A stretch of 64,000 nucleotides of DNA, from assembly GCA_963812255.1 (NCBI GenBank), contig CAWEUM010000005.1, forward strand, positions 1,178,001 through 1,242,000, read 5' to 3'. Source of the stretch: DATJGR01 sp963812255. GTDB taxonomy: Bacteria; Pseudomonadota; Gammaproteobacteria; Pseudomonadales; Azotimanducaceae. The position numbers and the translations under genes were made by a program. Of this stretch, positions 8,708 to 17,210 are shown one piece after another; position 1 is the first letter of the stretch, and every line of letters begins with the position of its first letter. A model generated the notes under the pieces. It saw only the letters and a list, made by a program, of their open reading frames with translations. It was not told where the DNA came from and ran no database searches.

Positions 8708-10012
8708 TCATTCGCGCGTTCGATTCAAGAAGGGGGACCATGCCGGCTCTCTGACGTCTCCGACGGACGATGGCAGTCGATATTTTACTGTGCCGTCGAT
8801 CGAAACCACGGCGAGTATACCGTGGCCTTTATCCTGCGTCGCATAGATTAGCATCGTGCCGTTCGGCGCAATCGACGGCGACTCGTCGAGCGACGTCGAC
8901 GTCAGCACCATCAGGCGGCCGCTGTTCAGATCCATCACCGCGATGTGGAATACCCCGTCGTTGCGGTGCACGAACACCAGATGCTTGCCGTCGGGAAGCA
9001 ACCGGCCGCGTGCATTGTAGTCGCCGTCGAACGTCAGCCGCTGGGTCAGACCGGTCGCCAGTTCGATCTCGTAGATCTGCGGCTTGCCGCCGCGATCGGA
9101 CGTGAAAATCAGACTCTTGCCGTCGTGCGTCCAGCTCGGTTCCGTATCGATGCCGCGTGATCGCGTGATACGCCGCAGATTCCGTGTCGCCAAGTCCATC
9201 GTGTAGATTTCCGGATCGCCATCGCGTGACAACACCAGCGCCAGTTGTTTGCCATCGGGTGAAAATGCCGGCGCGCTGTTCAGGCCCGCGAAGTCCGTCA
9301 CCTTGCTGCGCTGACCGGTCGCGATTTCCTGAACGATGATCGACGGCTTGCCGCCTTCGAACGACACGTACGCAACCCTTTTGCCATCGGGCGACCAGGT
9401 CGCCGATAAAATCGGCTCGCGGCTTTCGAGCAACGTCCGCGGCCGCGCGCCGTCGACGTCGGCCATCTCGAGGTTGAACTTCACGTCGGGGGTGCCGAGA
9501 TTGCGCGCCAGCACGTAGATGATGCGGGTCGAAAAGGCGCCGCGAATACCAGTCAGCTTCTCGTAGACGGCGTCCGAAACGAGGTGCGCCATGTCGCGCA
9601 GCGACGCCGGCGGTGCCGCAAACGTCTCACTGGCAAGCTGCTTCTCGTTCAGCACGTCGAACAGATAGTACGTCACCGACAAGTCGCCGTTGGGGGCGAG
9701 TTCGGTTCGGCCGACCACGACGTACTCGACACCGAGCACGCGCCAATCGCGGAACAACACTTCCTGCGGACGGGTCGGCAAACTCAACATGTTCTTGGTT
9801 GGCGTCGGCGCAAACTGGCCGCTGCGCGCGAGGTCGAATGCGATGATCGCGGCCGGGTCTTCGATATCGCGTACGCCCGCGCCGACGCCGAACGGCACGA
9901 CGCCGATCTTCTTCGGATTGTCATAGCCGCGATCCACCTCGATGGTGATTTGCGCAGCGAGCGGGGCAGCGAACAGCAACGCCGCCAAAGCGGCCAACAA
10001 TCGATTCTTCAA
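8708..10012 (-). CDS. tolB: Tol-Pal system protein TolB
   Basis: TolB is a 434-residue periplasmic protein with a signal peptide (NRLLAALAALLFAAPLAAQ), an N-terminal alpha/beta domain and a C-terminal six-bladed beta-propeller. The propeller repeats are visible as LSATWSPDGKRVAYVS, SAPAFSPDGKQLALVLS and EPSWTHDGKSLIFTSD. It shuttles between TolA and Pal. The start is a TTG at 10010-10012 that overlaps the tolA stop (TTGA), so translation is likely coupled. Confidence 0.96.
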   Translation of the reverse strand: MKNRLLAALAALLFAAPLAAQITIEVDRGYDNPKKIGVVPFGVGAGVRDIEDPAAIIAFDLARSGQFAPTPTKNMLSLPTRPQEVLFRDWRVLGVEYVVVGRTELAPNGDLSVTYYLFDVLNEKQLASETFAAPPASLRDMAHLVSDAVYEKLTGIRGAFSTRIIYVLARNLGTPDVKFNLEMADVDGARPRTLLESREPILSATWSPDGKRVAYVSFEGGKPSIIVQEIATGQRSKVTDFAGLNSAPAFSPDGKQLALVLSRDGDPEIYTMDLATRNLRRITRSRGIDTEPSWTHDGKSLIFTSDRGGKPQIYEIELATGLTQRLTFDGDYNARGRLLPDGKHLVFVHRNDGVFHIAVMDLNSGRLMVLTSTSLDESPSIAPNGTMLIYATQDKGHGILAVVSIDGTVKYRLPSSVGDVREPAWSPFLNRTRE

Positions 10013-10740
10013 CGTAACAAGTCCTCTGGTTTGAACAGCACCGGAAAGCGCCGGAAATATTTCTCGAACAGAATGGGATCCTTCGGCACATCGAACTTGC
10101 CAACTTTGCGCACCGCCTGTTCTGCGGAACGATCGAATGCTTCATTGCCGCTCGAAGAAATGATCGTCACGCCCACGACCGCGCCGGTCGGTACCAGTTC
10201 GACCATCAGTTTGGCCTGCATGCCGTTGCGCGCGGACGGCGGGCGCGACCAGTTCGCAACGATCAGCTGGTAAATGCCTTGCGCATAGGTCTGCGCCGCC
10301 TGTTCGCTCTTCTCGTCCGACAGCGCTTCGGTCTCCTTCGCCAGTGCATCACTGAAGGTCGCATCGGCGAGACTGTCGAGGCGTTTCTCTTTTTCGAGTT
10401 GCGCCCGCTCGGCAATCTGTTTCGCGATATCCGGTTTCGGCGGCACCGATTTGGTCGGGGTCGGAGTCGGCTTCGGCGTCGATTTCGGTTCTGGTTTGGG
10501 TTGCAGTTTCGGTTCCGGCTTCGGCGGCGTCGGCTTGGCTTGGGGCGCAGCGACTTTCGGCACCGCCTTCGGCCGCGGCGCGTCCATCACGATCAACTCG
10601 GCCTTGACGATGTTCGGCCGTACCAGCAGCGAACTCTTCTCGATCGGCGTCCAGTTCACCCACAGCATCGCCGCGACCAGCGCGTGCACGAACACTGCGA
10701 GGACGAACGAAACACCGTAGAACCGTGCCTCACCATCCAT
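10009..10740 (-). CDS. tolA: energy-transducing protein TolA
   Basis: TolA spans the periplasm and passes the proton-motive energy of TolQR to TolB-Pal. The 243-residue protein has one N-terminal membrane helix (about 8-28). A Pro/Lys/Thr-rich linker at roughly 70-105 made of KPEPK and PTPTP-type repeats follows, then a short helical stretch and a C-terminal domain III (about 150-243, with LIVANWSRPPSAR and AKLMVELVPTGAVVGV). The long Ala/Lys/Glu helix seen in E. coli TolA is largely absent, so this is a short form. It sits between tolR and tolB. Confidence 0.93.
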   Translation of the reverse strand: MDGEARFYGVSFVLAVFVHALVAAMLWVNWTPIEKSSLLVRPNIVKAELIVMDAPRPKAVPKVAAPQAKPTPPKPEPKLQPKPEPKSTPKPTPTPTKSVPPKPDIAKQIAERAQLEKEKRLDSLADATFSDALAKETEALSDEKSEQAAQTYAQGIYQLIVANWSRPPSARNGMQAKLMVELVPTGAVVGVTIISSSGNEAFDRSAEQAVRKVGKFDVPKDPILFEKYFRRFPVLFKPEDLLR

Positions 10741-10772
10741 TCCGTCAGTCCATCACCGCCAATCCGGCGCCC

Positions 10773-11213
10773 TCAACCAACGTCCGGCGGATCCGTGATC
10801 AAGCCGACGCTCTTCGCGCCCGCCTTCTGCAACACGGTCATCACGCGTACGACCTGACCGTAATCCAGACGATGATCCGCGCGCACGTAGACCGGTGCAT
10901 CGGGACGCGTCCCCAGAACCTTCGCTGCCTGTTCTTCGAGCGAGAAAATCGTCACGCGCGTGCCTTCAGTCGATTTGCGCACACCGAGATTGACGAACAG
11001 CGCGCCGTCCTGGCGCATCGTAACGACGAACGGGTCCTTCTGATGTTCCGACACCGGCTCCGACGGGGCCTTCGGCAGATCCACCTGCACGCCCTGCGTC
11101 AGGATCGGTGCAGTCACCATGAAGATGACCAGCAACACCAGCATCACGTCGATGTACGGCACGACATTGATTTCGGACATCGGCTTGCGCCGGTTCGGCC
11201 GCTGCGTGCTCAT
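10773..11213 (-). CDS. tolR: Tol-Pal system protein TolR
   Basis: This ExbD/TolR-family protein has 146 residues. A short cytoplasmic N-terminus (MSEINVVPYIDVML) runs into one membrane helix near 18-38 carrying the conserved Asp of the proton path (YIDVMLVLLVIF), followed by a periplasmic domain. It forms the motor with TolQ. Its ATG overlaps the tolQ stop (ATGA). Confidence 0.95.
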   Translation of the reverse strand: MSTQRPNRRKPMSEINVVPYIDVMLVLLVIFMVTAPILTQGVQVDLPKAPSEPVSEHQKDPFVVTMRQDGALFVNLGVRKSTEGTRVTIFSLEEQAAKVLGTRPDAPVYVRADHRLDYGQVVRVMTVLQKAGAKSVGLITDPPDVG

Positions 11214-11887
11214 CGTTTGGTGTGCACCGCGCGGTAGAGAATGCTCGTCAGCTCTTCGGTGAACGTCTCATAGCGCGTCATCAGCACTTCGGAGCGCGCG
11301 GAAAAGCGGTTGTAGCCGATTACCGCGGGAATCGCCGCGAACAAACCCATCGCGGTGGCGACCAACGCTTCGGAAATACCCGGCGCGACCGATGCGAGCG
11401 TCGCCTGGGTCATGTTCGCGAGGCTGCGAAACGAATTCATGATGCCCCACACCGTGCCGAACAGACCGACATACGGACTGGTTGACCCCACCGTGGCCAG
11501 AAACGACAGGTGCGTTTCGAGCTTTTCCTCTTCGCGGGTCAGCGCCACGCGCGTCGCGCGCTGCACACCCTGCATCACCGCATCAGCATCGACGCCTTGT
11601 TCCGAGAGTCTGCTGTACTCCTTGAAGCCCGCGACGAATACTGTCTCGAGCCCGCTGAGATCCTGGTCGGTTGATTCGAGTTCGTCGTAGAGCCGGCGTA
11701 GATCGATGCCCGACCAGAAATATTCCTCGAACGCATCGATGGCCTTCTGCACCTTTTTCAACGCGAACATTCGCTGAAAGATCATCACCCATGACGTGAG
11801 CGACGCAAACAACAGCAGCAGCAACACGATCTGCACCAGCACGCTGGCATTGAGCACCAGCGAAAGAATCGATACCGGTTCGGTCAA
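11210..11887 (-). CDS. tolQ: Tol-Pal system protein TolQ
   Basis: This is a MotA/TolQ/ExbB-type proton channel subunit of 225 residues. A first membrane helix lies at about 15-35, with two more (about 130-155 and 165-190) in the region LATVGSTSPYVGLFGTVWGIM and LVATAMGLFAAIPAVI. The gene begins with TTG at 11887, set by a strong AGGAGG five bases upstream. The usual preceding gene, the thioesterase ybgC, is absent: ruvB ends 17 bases before this start. Confidence 0.96.
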   Translation of the reverse strand: MTEPVSILSLVLNASVLVQIVLLLLLFASLTSWVMIFQRMFALKKVQKAIDAFEEYFWSGIDLRRLYDELESTDQDLSGLETVFVAGFKEYSRLSEQGVDADAVMQGVQRATRVALTREEEKLETHLSFLATVGSTSPYVGLFGTVWGIMNSFRSLANMTQATLASVAPGISEALVATAMGLFAAIPAVIGYNRFSARSEVLMTRYETFTEELTSILYRAVHTKR

Positions 11888-11892
11888 TCTGA

Positions 11893-11898
11893 CCTCCT
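11893..11898 (-). promoter_or_regulatory. strong ribosome binding site of tolQ
   Basis: AGGAGG on the minus strand, five bases before a TTG. It is the best Shine-Dalgarno match in this operon and decides the non-ATG start of tolQ. Confidence 0.8.
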
Positions 11899-11903
11899 GT
11901 TTC

Positions 11904-12959
11904 TCACGATGGATCGATGTCGAAGCTCACCTGAGCCGCGTCGGGTGTGCGGGGCGCGGGACGCGTGAGCCCGAAGTGTTGGAAGGTTTTCTCGGTCACG
12001 ATGCGTCCGCGCGGAGTACGCATGATGAAGCCTTGCTGAATCAGGAACGGTTCGAGCACATCTTCGATCGTGTCGCGTTCTTCGCTGATCGCGGCTGCGA
12101 GTGAATCGATGCCAACCGGCCCGCCGCCGAACTTGTCGAGGATCGCAAGCAATAGCCGTCGATCCATCGTATCGAAACCCTCGGCGTCGACGCTGAGCAT
12201 GTCCAGCGCCTGATTCGCGATGCTCGCCGTCACCGTTCCGTCACCGCGCACTTCGGCAAAATCGCGCACGCGACGCAACAGACGATTGGCGATACGTGGC
12301 GTGCCGCGCGAGCGGCCGGCAACCGCGATGGCACCATCGCGTTCGATCCGTACGCCGAGCTTGTCCGCCGAGCGTATTGCGATCTGCGTCAGTTCCGCGA
12401 CGGTGTAGAACTCGAGGCGCTGCACGATACCGAAGCGATCGCGCAATGGGGACGTCAGCAAGCCGGCGCGCGTGGTCGCGCCGACCAAGGTGAACGGCGG
12501 CACGTCGAGTTTGATCGAACGCGCGGCAGGACCTTCGCCAATGACGATGTCGATCTGAAAATCTTCCATCGCCGGATACAGAATCTCTTCGACCACCGGG
12601 CTCAACCGGTGAATCTCGTCGATGAAGAGCACGTCGCCGGCGTCGAGGTTGGTGAGCATCGCGGCGAGATCGCCGGCCTTCTCCAAAACCGGCCCGGAAG
12701 TGCTCTTCAAAGATGTGGACATCTCGTTGGCAATGATGTGCGCCAGGGTCGTCTTACCGAGGCCCGGCGGACCGAACACCAACGTGTGATCAAGCGGTTC
12801 ACCGCGCCTGCGCGCAGCCTCGATGAACACGCTCATCTGCTCTTTGACGACCGCCTGACCGATGTATCCCTGCAGCGACGTCGGGCGCAACGCCCGGTCC
12901 AGCGCCACCTCGTCGGAAGGTGAGCGTCCCGAAACGAGCCGATCCGGTTCGACCGTCAC
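11904..12959 (-). CDS. ruvB: Holliday junction branch migration ATPase RuvB
   Basis: RuvB is the hexameric AAA+ motor of Holliday junction branch migration. The 351-residue protein has Walker A GPPGLGKT at 63-70, Walker B with DEIH at 114-117, sensor 1 GATTRAG, and a C-terminal winged helix (FLIQQGFIMRTPRGR). Start is a GTG at 12959. It follows ruvA in the usual ruvC-ruvA-ruvB order. Confidence 0.97.
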   Translation of the reverse strand: MTVEPDRLVSGRSPSDEVALDRALRPTSLQGYIGQAVVKEQMSVFIEAARRRGEPLDHTLVFGPPGLGKTTLAHIIANEMSTSLKSTSGPVLEKAGDLAAMLTNLDAGDVLFIDEIHRLSPVVEEILYPAMEDFQIDIVIGEGPAARSIKLDVPPFTLVGATTRAGLLTSPLRDRFGIVQRLEFYTVAELTQIAIRSADKLGVRIERDGAIAVAGRSRGTPRIANRLLRRVRDFAEVRGDGTVTASIANQALDMLSVDAEGFDTMDRRLLLAILDKFGGGPVGIDSLAAAISEERDTIEDVLEPFLIQQGFIMRTPRGRIVTEKTFQHFGLTRPAPRTPDAAQVSFDIDPS

Positions 12960-12996
12960 GCGCGCCCCTGTGCGCGGCTAACTACGAACATCCGGG

Positions 12997-13602
12997 TCAT
13001 GCTTCCTGCCCGGCCATGCGCTTCAGCGCAGTACGTACGACGTCTTCGGTGGAATGACCGTGAATATAGGCATTGCCGATCGCGCGGCTCGCCTCGGCGG
13101 GACGGTAGCCGAGTGCGATCAACGCGCGTTCGGCCTCTTCGATGACCTCGCGCGTTGCGTCGCCCAGCTTCGGCCGCGCGCCGTCCGGAATGATCACCAG
13201 CTTGTCGATACGGTCTTTGAGTTCCACGACCAGGCGTTCGGCGGTCTTGCGGCCGACACCCGGGAGTTTCACCAGTCGGGCGATCTCGGCGTCGCGAATG
13301 CACCGAGCGAGGTCGACGACGCCGATGCCGGAGAGCAGATTCAACGCGAGCTTCGGACCTACGTTACTGACCTTGATCAACTCCCGGAACAGGTCGCGTT
13401 CTCCATCACTTGCGAAGCCGAACAGTAGATGCGCGTCCTCGCGGATGGTCAGATGGGTGAACAGCGTGACGTCATTGCCGATCCCCGGCAGGTGGCTGAG
13501 CGTATTCGCCGTGACCTCTACTTCGTAGCCGACGCCGGCGACGTCCACCACCAGGGTGTGCTCGTTCAGCGAGATCAGTGTGCCTCGAATTCGTCCGATC
13601 AT
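12997..13602 (-). CDS. ruvA: Holliday junction DNA helicase subunit RuvA
   Basis: RuvA binds the four-way junction and loads RuvB. The 201-residue protein has an OB-fold N-terminal domain (MIGRIRGTLISL), two helix-hairpin-helix motifs (VSNVGPKLALNLLSGI and LPGVGRKTAERLVVEL) and a C-terminal RuvB-binding domain after an acidic linker. I chose the ATG at 13602; the longer frame overlaps ruvC. Confidence 0.97.
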   Translation of the reverse strand: MIGRIRGTLISLNEHTLVVDVAGVGYEVEVTANTLSHLPGIGNDVTLFTHLTIREDAHLLFGFASDGERDLFRELIKVSNVGPKLALNLLSGIGVVDLARCIRDAEIARLVKLPGVGRKTAERLVVELKDRIDKLVIIPDGARPKLGDATREVIEEAERALIALGYRPAEASRAIGNAYIHGHSTEDVVRTALKRMAGQEA

Positions 13603-13607
13603 CCTTG

Positions 13608-14090
13608 TCAGCCGACGCTCCGCGGGACCTGAGTATTGATGTGGCAAATCGCAATGGCAAGGGCGTCGGCCGCGTCCGCGGACGGCGACGCGCTCAGTTT
13701 CAACAATCGGCACACCATGTGTTGCACCTGATGTTTGTTGGCGCCGCCGGTTCCGGTGACCGCTTGCTTCACGCGTCGCGCGGCATACTCCGCAACCGGC
13801 AATCCGACCGCCACAACGGCCGCCAGTGCGGCACCGCGCGCCTGACCCAGCTTCAACGCGGAACTCGCGTTGCGCGCCATGAACACCTGTTCGATGGCTA
13901 CCGCGTCCGGTGAATGATCGCGAATCAATGATGCGATGCCCTCATAGATCTCACCAAGACGACTCGGCACGTCTGCATGGGTTGTGCGTATACAGCCGCT
14001 CGCGACATAAACGGATTCACCGCGCCGCACGTCGACGACACCGTAACCCGTGACGCGCGACCCCGGATCGATACCAAGGATTCGCGTCAT
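13608..14090 (-). CDS. ruvC: crossover junction endodeoxyribonuclease RuvC
   Basis: RuvC resolves Holliday junctions. The 160-residue protein shows the four acidic catalytic residues of the RNase H fold: Asp8 (LGIDPGS), Glu67 (AIEQVF), Asp139 and Asp142 (SADAADAL). Start is the ATG at 14090; a TTG four codons upstream is possible. It follows aspS by 45 bases; the yebC gene that usually sits here is missing. Confidence 0.96.
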   Translation of the reverse strand: MTRILGIDPGSRVTGYGVVDVRRGESVYVASGCIRTTHADVPSRLGEIYEGIASLIRDHSPDAVAIEQVFMARNASSALKLGQARGAALAAVVAVGLPVAEYAARRVKQAVTGTGGANKHQVQHMVCRLLKLSASPSADAADALAIAICHINTQVPRSVG

Positions 14091-14135
14091 CGACCGTTCC
14101 AATCCTTGCCGGCGCCTGGCCAGCGCAATCGCAAG

Positions 14136-15887
14136 CTAGCGTAACCGAATGTGCAATTCGCGAAGCTGATCTTCATCGACTGCGGTCGGTGCTGCTGTCA
14201 ACGGACAGGCCGCGGTCTGCGTCTTCGGGAATGCGATGACATCGCGAATGGCCGTCGCGCCGACCATCAGCATCACCAACCGATCGACGCCGAGCGCAAT
14301 TCCGCCGTGCGGCGGACAGCCGTACTTCAACGCATCGAGCAGGAAACCGAACCGCGCCTCCGCCTCCTGCCCCAGGCCCAACGTTGCGAACACCGCCTTC
14401 TGCATGTCGCTCGAGTGGATCCGGATCGACCCGCCGCCCAGTTCATAGCCGTTCAGTACGACATCGTAGGCCCGCGCATGCGCAGCCTCAGGATCGGCCA
14501 ACAGTTCGTCGACGTCGCACGCGGGGCTGGTGAACGGGTGATGCATCGCTTCGAGGCGGCCTTCCTTGCCACGCTCGAACATCGGCCAATCGATCACCCA
14601 ACACGGTGCCCAACGATCCTCGATCAGCGCGAGATCCGCGCCGAGCTTGTTGCGCAACGCACCGAGCGCGGCATTGACCACGCCGCCCTGATCGGCGCCG
14701 AAGAATACGACGTCGCCGGCAACCGCAGCGCTGCGATCGAGCACAGCCTCGATAACGTCTTCGGGAAGGAACTTCAGAATCGGCGATTGCAATCCCGCGG
14801 AGCCGGTACCGCGTTCGTTCACCTTTACGTAGGCGAGTCCTTTGGCACCGTAGCGACCGACAAAATCGGCATAACCGTCGAGCTCTTTGCGCGACAGGCG
14901 GCCCGCCCCGGGCGCGCGCAGCGCCGCAACGCGGCCACGTGGATCGTTGGCCGGCGCGTTGAACACCTTGAATTCGACCGCTCGCACCAGGTCCGCGATG
15001 TCGACCAGTTCGAGCGGATTGCGCAGATCGGGCTTGTCGCTGCCGTAGCGGCGCATCGCCTCTGTAAACGTCAGTACCGGAAAATCCGGTAGTTCGACGT
15101 GCAATACCTCGGCAAACAGCCGCTTCAGCATGGTCTCGGTCAGGACCATGATGTCGCGTTCATCGACGAACGATGCCTCGATGTCGATTTGGGTGAATTC
15201 GGGCTGGCGCTCCGCGCGCAGATCTTCGTCGCGGAAACAACGCGCGATCTGATAGTACTTGTCCATACCGGACATCATCAGCAGCTGCTTGAACACCTGC
15301 GGCGACTGCGGCAACGCGAAAAACTGTCCGGGATGGGTGCGGCTCGGTACGAGGTAGTCGCGCGCACCCTCAGGTGTCGCGCGGGTCAGAATAGGCGTTT
15401 CGATCTCGGTGTATTCAGCGGCTTCGAGATAGCGGCGCACCGCCGACAGAATCGTCGCGCGCATACGCAACCGTTGCTGCATCTCCGGCCGCCGCAGATC
15501 GAGATAGCGGTAGCGCAGCCGAATGTCTTCCCCCGCGTCGGAATAGTCGTCGAGTTGAAATGGCGGCGTCAGGGCCGTGTTGAGGATCTCGAGTTCACGG
15601 CCGAGTACTTCGATCTCACCGGTCTTCATGTCCGGATTCACGGTGCCGACGGGTCGCAGCCGAACCCGACCGGTGATACGCAGCACGAACTCATTTCGCA
15701 CCCTGTCGGCGGTCGCGAAGCTATCCTCGATGTCCGGGTCGTAGACGACCTGAACGATGCCGCTGCGATCGCGAACGTCCAGAAAGATTACGCCGCCATG
15801 GTCGCGGCGTCGATGCACCCAACCGCAGAGCTCGACTTCTCGATCGATCTGCGATGCATCGAGATCGCCACAGTAATGACTGCGCAT
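14136..15887 (-). CDS. aspS: aspartate-tRNA ligase
   Basis: This class II aminoacyl-tRNA synthetase has 583 residues. It has an N-terminal OB anticodon-binding domain (ELCGWVHRRRDHGGVIFLDVR), motif 2 RCFRDEDLRAERQPEFTQ with the RxxxE pattern, the bacterial insertion (GAD) domain, and motif 3 LGVDRLVMLM. The C-terminal AFPKTQTAACPLTAAP is typical of bacterial AspRS. Whether it is discriminating or Asn-mischarging was not determined. It heads the ruv-tol run together with the FmdB gene upstream. Confidence 0.97.
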   Translation of the reverse strand: MRSHYCGDLDASQIDREVELCGWVHRRRDHGGVIFLDVRDRSGIVQVVYDPDIEDSFATADRVRNEFVLRITGRVRLRPVGTVNPDMKTGEIEVLGRELEILNTALTPPFQLDDYSDAGEDIRLRYRYLDLRRPEMQQRLRMRATILSAVRRYLEAAEYTEIETPILTRATPEGARDYLVPSRTHPGQFFALPQSPQVFKQLLMMSGMDKYYQIARCFRDEDLRAERQPEFTQIDIEASFVDERDIMVLTETMLKRLFAEVLHVELPDFPVLTFTEAMRRYGSDKPDLRNPLELVDIADLVRAVEFKVFNAPANDPRGRVAALRAPGAGRLSRKELDGYADFVGRYGAKGLAYVKVNERGTGSAGLQSPILKFLPEDVIEAVLDRSAAVAGDVVFFGADQGGVVNAALGALRNKLGADLALIEDRWAPCWVIDWPMFERGKEGRLEAMHHPFTSPACDVDELLADPEAAHARAYDVVLNGYELGGGSIRIHSSDMQKAVFATLGLGQEAEARFGFLLDALKYGCPPHGGIALGVDRLVMLMVGATAIRDVIAFPKTQTAACPLTAAPTAVDEDQLRELHIRLR

Positions 15888-15898
15888 GATTGGTCCTG

Positions 15899-16357
15899 CT
15901 ATTTCTTGCTGGATTTGTCGCTGCCAGCGGACTTGGTGTCGCTCTGCCTGGAACCACTCGAAGCGCCGCTCTTCGACGATTTCTTGTCGCCCTCGCTCGA
16001 ACTCTTGCCGGCCGCGCCCGGCTTTTCCTTCGCCGCACCCTCGGAAGCGCTCGACGAACCCTTCGGCTCCGCTGACCCGCCCGGTTTGGCATCACCTTTC
16101 GATTCGCTGTTCGAACTCTCTTTCGACGACGGTTCGCCATTCGATTCGCTGCCGCTCGCGACATTTTTCTTGTCGCCGGACTTGAAGTCCGTTTCATACC
16201 AACCACCGCCTTTCAAGCGAAATGCGACGGCGGAGATCTTCTTGCGCAGTAGATCCTTCCCGCACGACGGGCATTGGATGAGTGGCGCTTCACTCATCTT
16301 CTGGATCGTTTCGAACTCGTGCTCGCAGCCCAGACACTGATACTCATAGATCGGCAT
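15899..16357 (-). CDS. FmdB-family zinc ribbon protein with low-complexity tail
   Basis: The 152-residue protein starts with the FmdB/CxxC_CxxC zinc ribbon: MPIYEYQC with Cys8/Cys11 and CPSC with Cys29/Cys32. After GGGWYETDF near residue 51 it turns into about 90 residues made almost only of Ser, Lys, Gly, Glu and Ala, presumably disordered. FmdB proteins are small predicted regulators of unknown mechanism, commonly next to aspS. Start is the ATG at 16357; a TTG two codons upstream also exists. It ends 11 bases before aspS. Confidence 0.85.
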   Translation of the reverse strand: MPIYEYQCLGCEHEFETIQKMSEAPLIQCPSCGKDLLRKKISAVAFRLKGGGWYETDFKSGDKKNVASGSESNGEPSSKESSNSESKGDAKPGGSAEPKGSSSASEGAAKEKPGAAGKSSSEGDKKSSKSGASSGSRQSDTKSAGSDKSSKK

Positions 16358-16534
16358 GTTCAAGAACCCTTCATTGACTCGTTCAACAACTGACTCGTTT
16401 CACCAATGAAAAAGCACGTAAGGAGAGTGCGCCAAACGAGCAGGCCGCGCGTTCGCGTCCATCGGGCATCGTCGAGCGGCGCATAGGATAATGAAAAAAG
16501 CCCGCGAAAACATTGAAAAAACGCTTATCGTTCC

Positions 16535-16563
16535 TTGCCTGGCATATTTGAATGCAGTATAAA
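16535..16563 (+). promoter_or_regulatory. sigma-70 promoter upstream of the HU-like gene
   Basis: TTGCCT at 16535-16540 and TATAAA at 16558-16563 with exactly 17 bases between, inside an AT-rich stretch. This is the clearest promoter in the window and fits a highly expressed nucleoid protein, with a leader of about 120 bases. The rest of the intergenic region 16358-16689 holds nothing else I can support; the FmdB-aspS promoter must lie there too. Confidence 0.65.
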
Positions 16564-16689
16564 GCGCGCTCATTGGGGAGCCGATGATCGCTGTTTTCGT
16601 TAAGGGCCCTCATAAGTGATGGGTTGGATGTCCGTCGCATAGTCGATGTGTTCGTACAACTCTCGACTTCAATTACCAAGGGAAATCGA

Positions 16690-17091
16690 ATGGCAAAGAG
16701 AAAGGCTCCCGCTAAGAAAGCTGCGAAAAAGAAAACACCCGCCAAGAAGTCCGCCGCCAGCAAGGCTGCATCGAAAGGTCCGATCACTCAGAAAATGACC
16801 AAGACCGCGATCTTGAACGAAATCGCGGGTGCGACCGCACTGACACGCAAGCAGGTCGACGCGGTGATCGAAGAACTGGAGTCATTGATCAAGCGCCACA
16901 TCAGCAAACGAGGCGTCGGTGAGTTCACGCTGCCCGGACTGCTGAAGGTACGCGCGGTCAAACGCCCCGCAACGAAAAAACGCATCGGCCGCAATCCCGC
17001 AACCGGCGCGGAAATCATGATCCCGGCGAAGCCGGCCTCGATTCGCGTTCGCGTCGCTGCGTTGAAGCGCCTCAAGGAAATGGTCGGCTGA
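16690..17091 (+). CDS. HU/IHF-family DNA-binding protein with Lys/Ala-rich N-terminal tail
   Basis: The 133-residue protein joins a histone-H1-like N-terminal tail (residues 2-33, AKRKAPAKKAAKKK and similar, mainly Lys and Ala) to a complete HU/IHF fold from about 36 (MTKTAILNEIAGATALTRKQ). The fold includes the DNA-binding arm region RIGRNPATGAEIMIPAK near 100-116 and VRVAALKRLKEMV at the end. It should compact and bend DNA. I chose the ATG at 16690 because the promoter and leader lie upstream and the tail is continuous. It is followed by a strong terminator. Confidence 0.9.
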   Translation: MAKRKAPAKKAAKKKTPAKKSAASKAASKGPITQKMTKTAILNEIAGATALTRKQVDAVIEELESLIKRHISKRGVGEFTLPGLLKVRAVKRPATKKRIGRNPATGAEIMIPAKPASIRVRVAALKRLKEMVG

Positions 17092-17112
17092 ACGTCGATC
17101 TGATCTGAATCT

Positions 17113-17139
17113 AAGGGCCGTCCGACGGCCCTTTTTTTT
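17113..17139 (+). terminator. rho-independent terminator of the HU-like gene
   Basis: A GGGCCGT/ACGGCCC hairpin (17115-17121 with 17125-17131, extendable by AA/TT) has a three-base loop and is followed by eight T residues. It lies 24 bases after the stop codon. Confidence 0.92.
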
Positions 17140-17210
17140 GGTGAGTGGCAACTGATCGATATCGGTCACCGACTCGTTAGAATAGCCGCCAATCCAGGAC
17201 GTCTACGTCG

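Noticed and set aside
14151..16340. Long plus-strand frames opposite aspS and the FmdB gene
   Set aside because: Antisense to aspS and FmdB, which have clear motifs.
17155..17183. Possible proS promoter with TAGAAT at 17178
   Set aside because: The -35 region is poor and I cannot separate it from chance.
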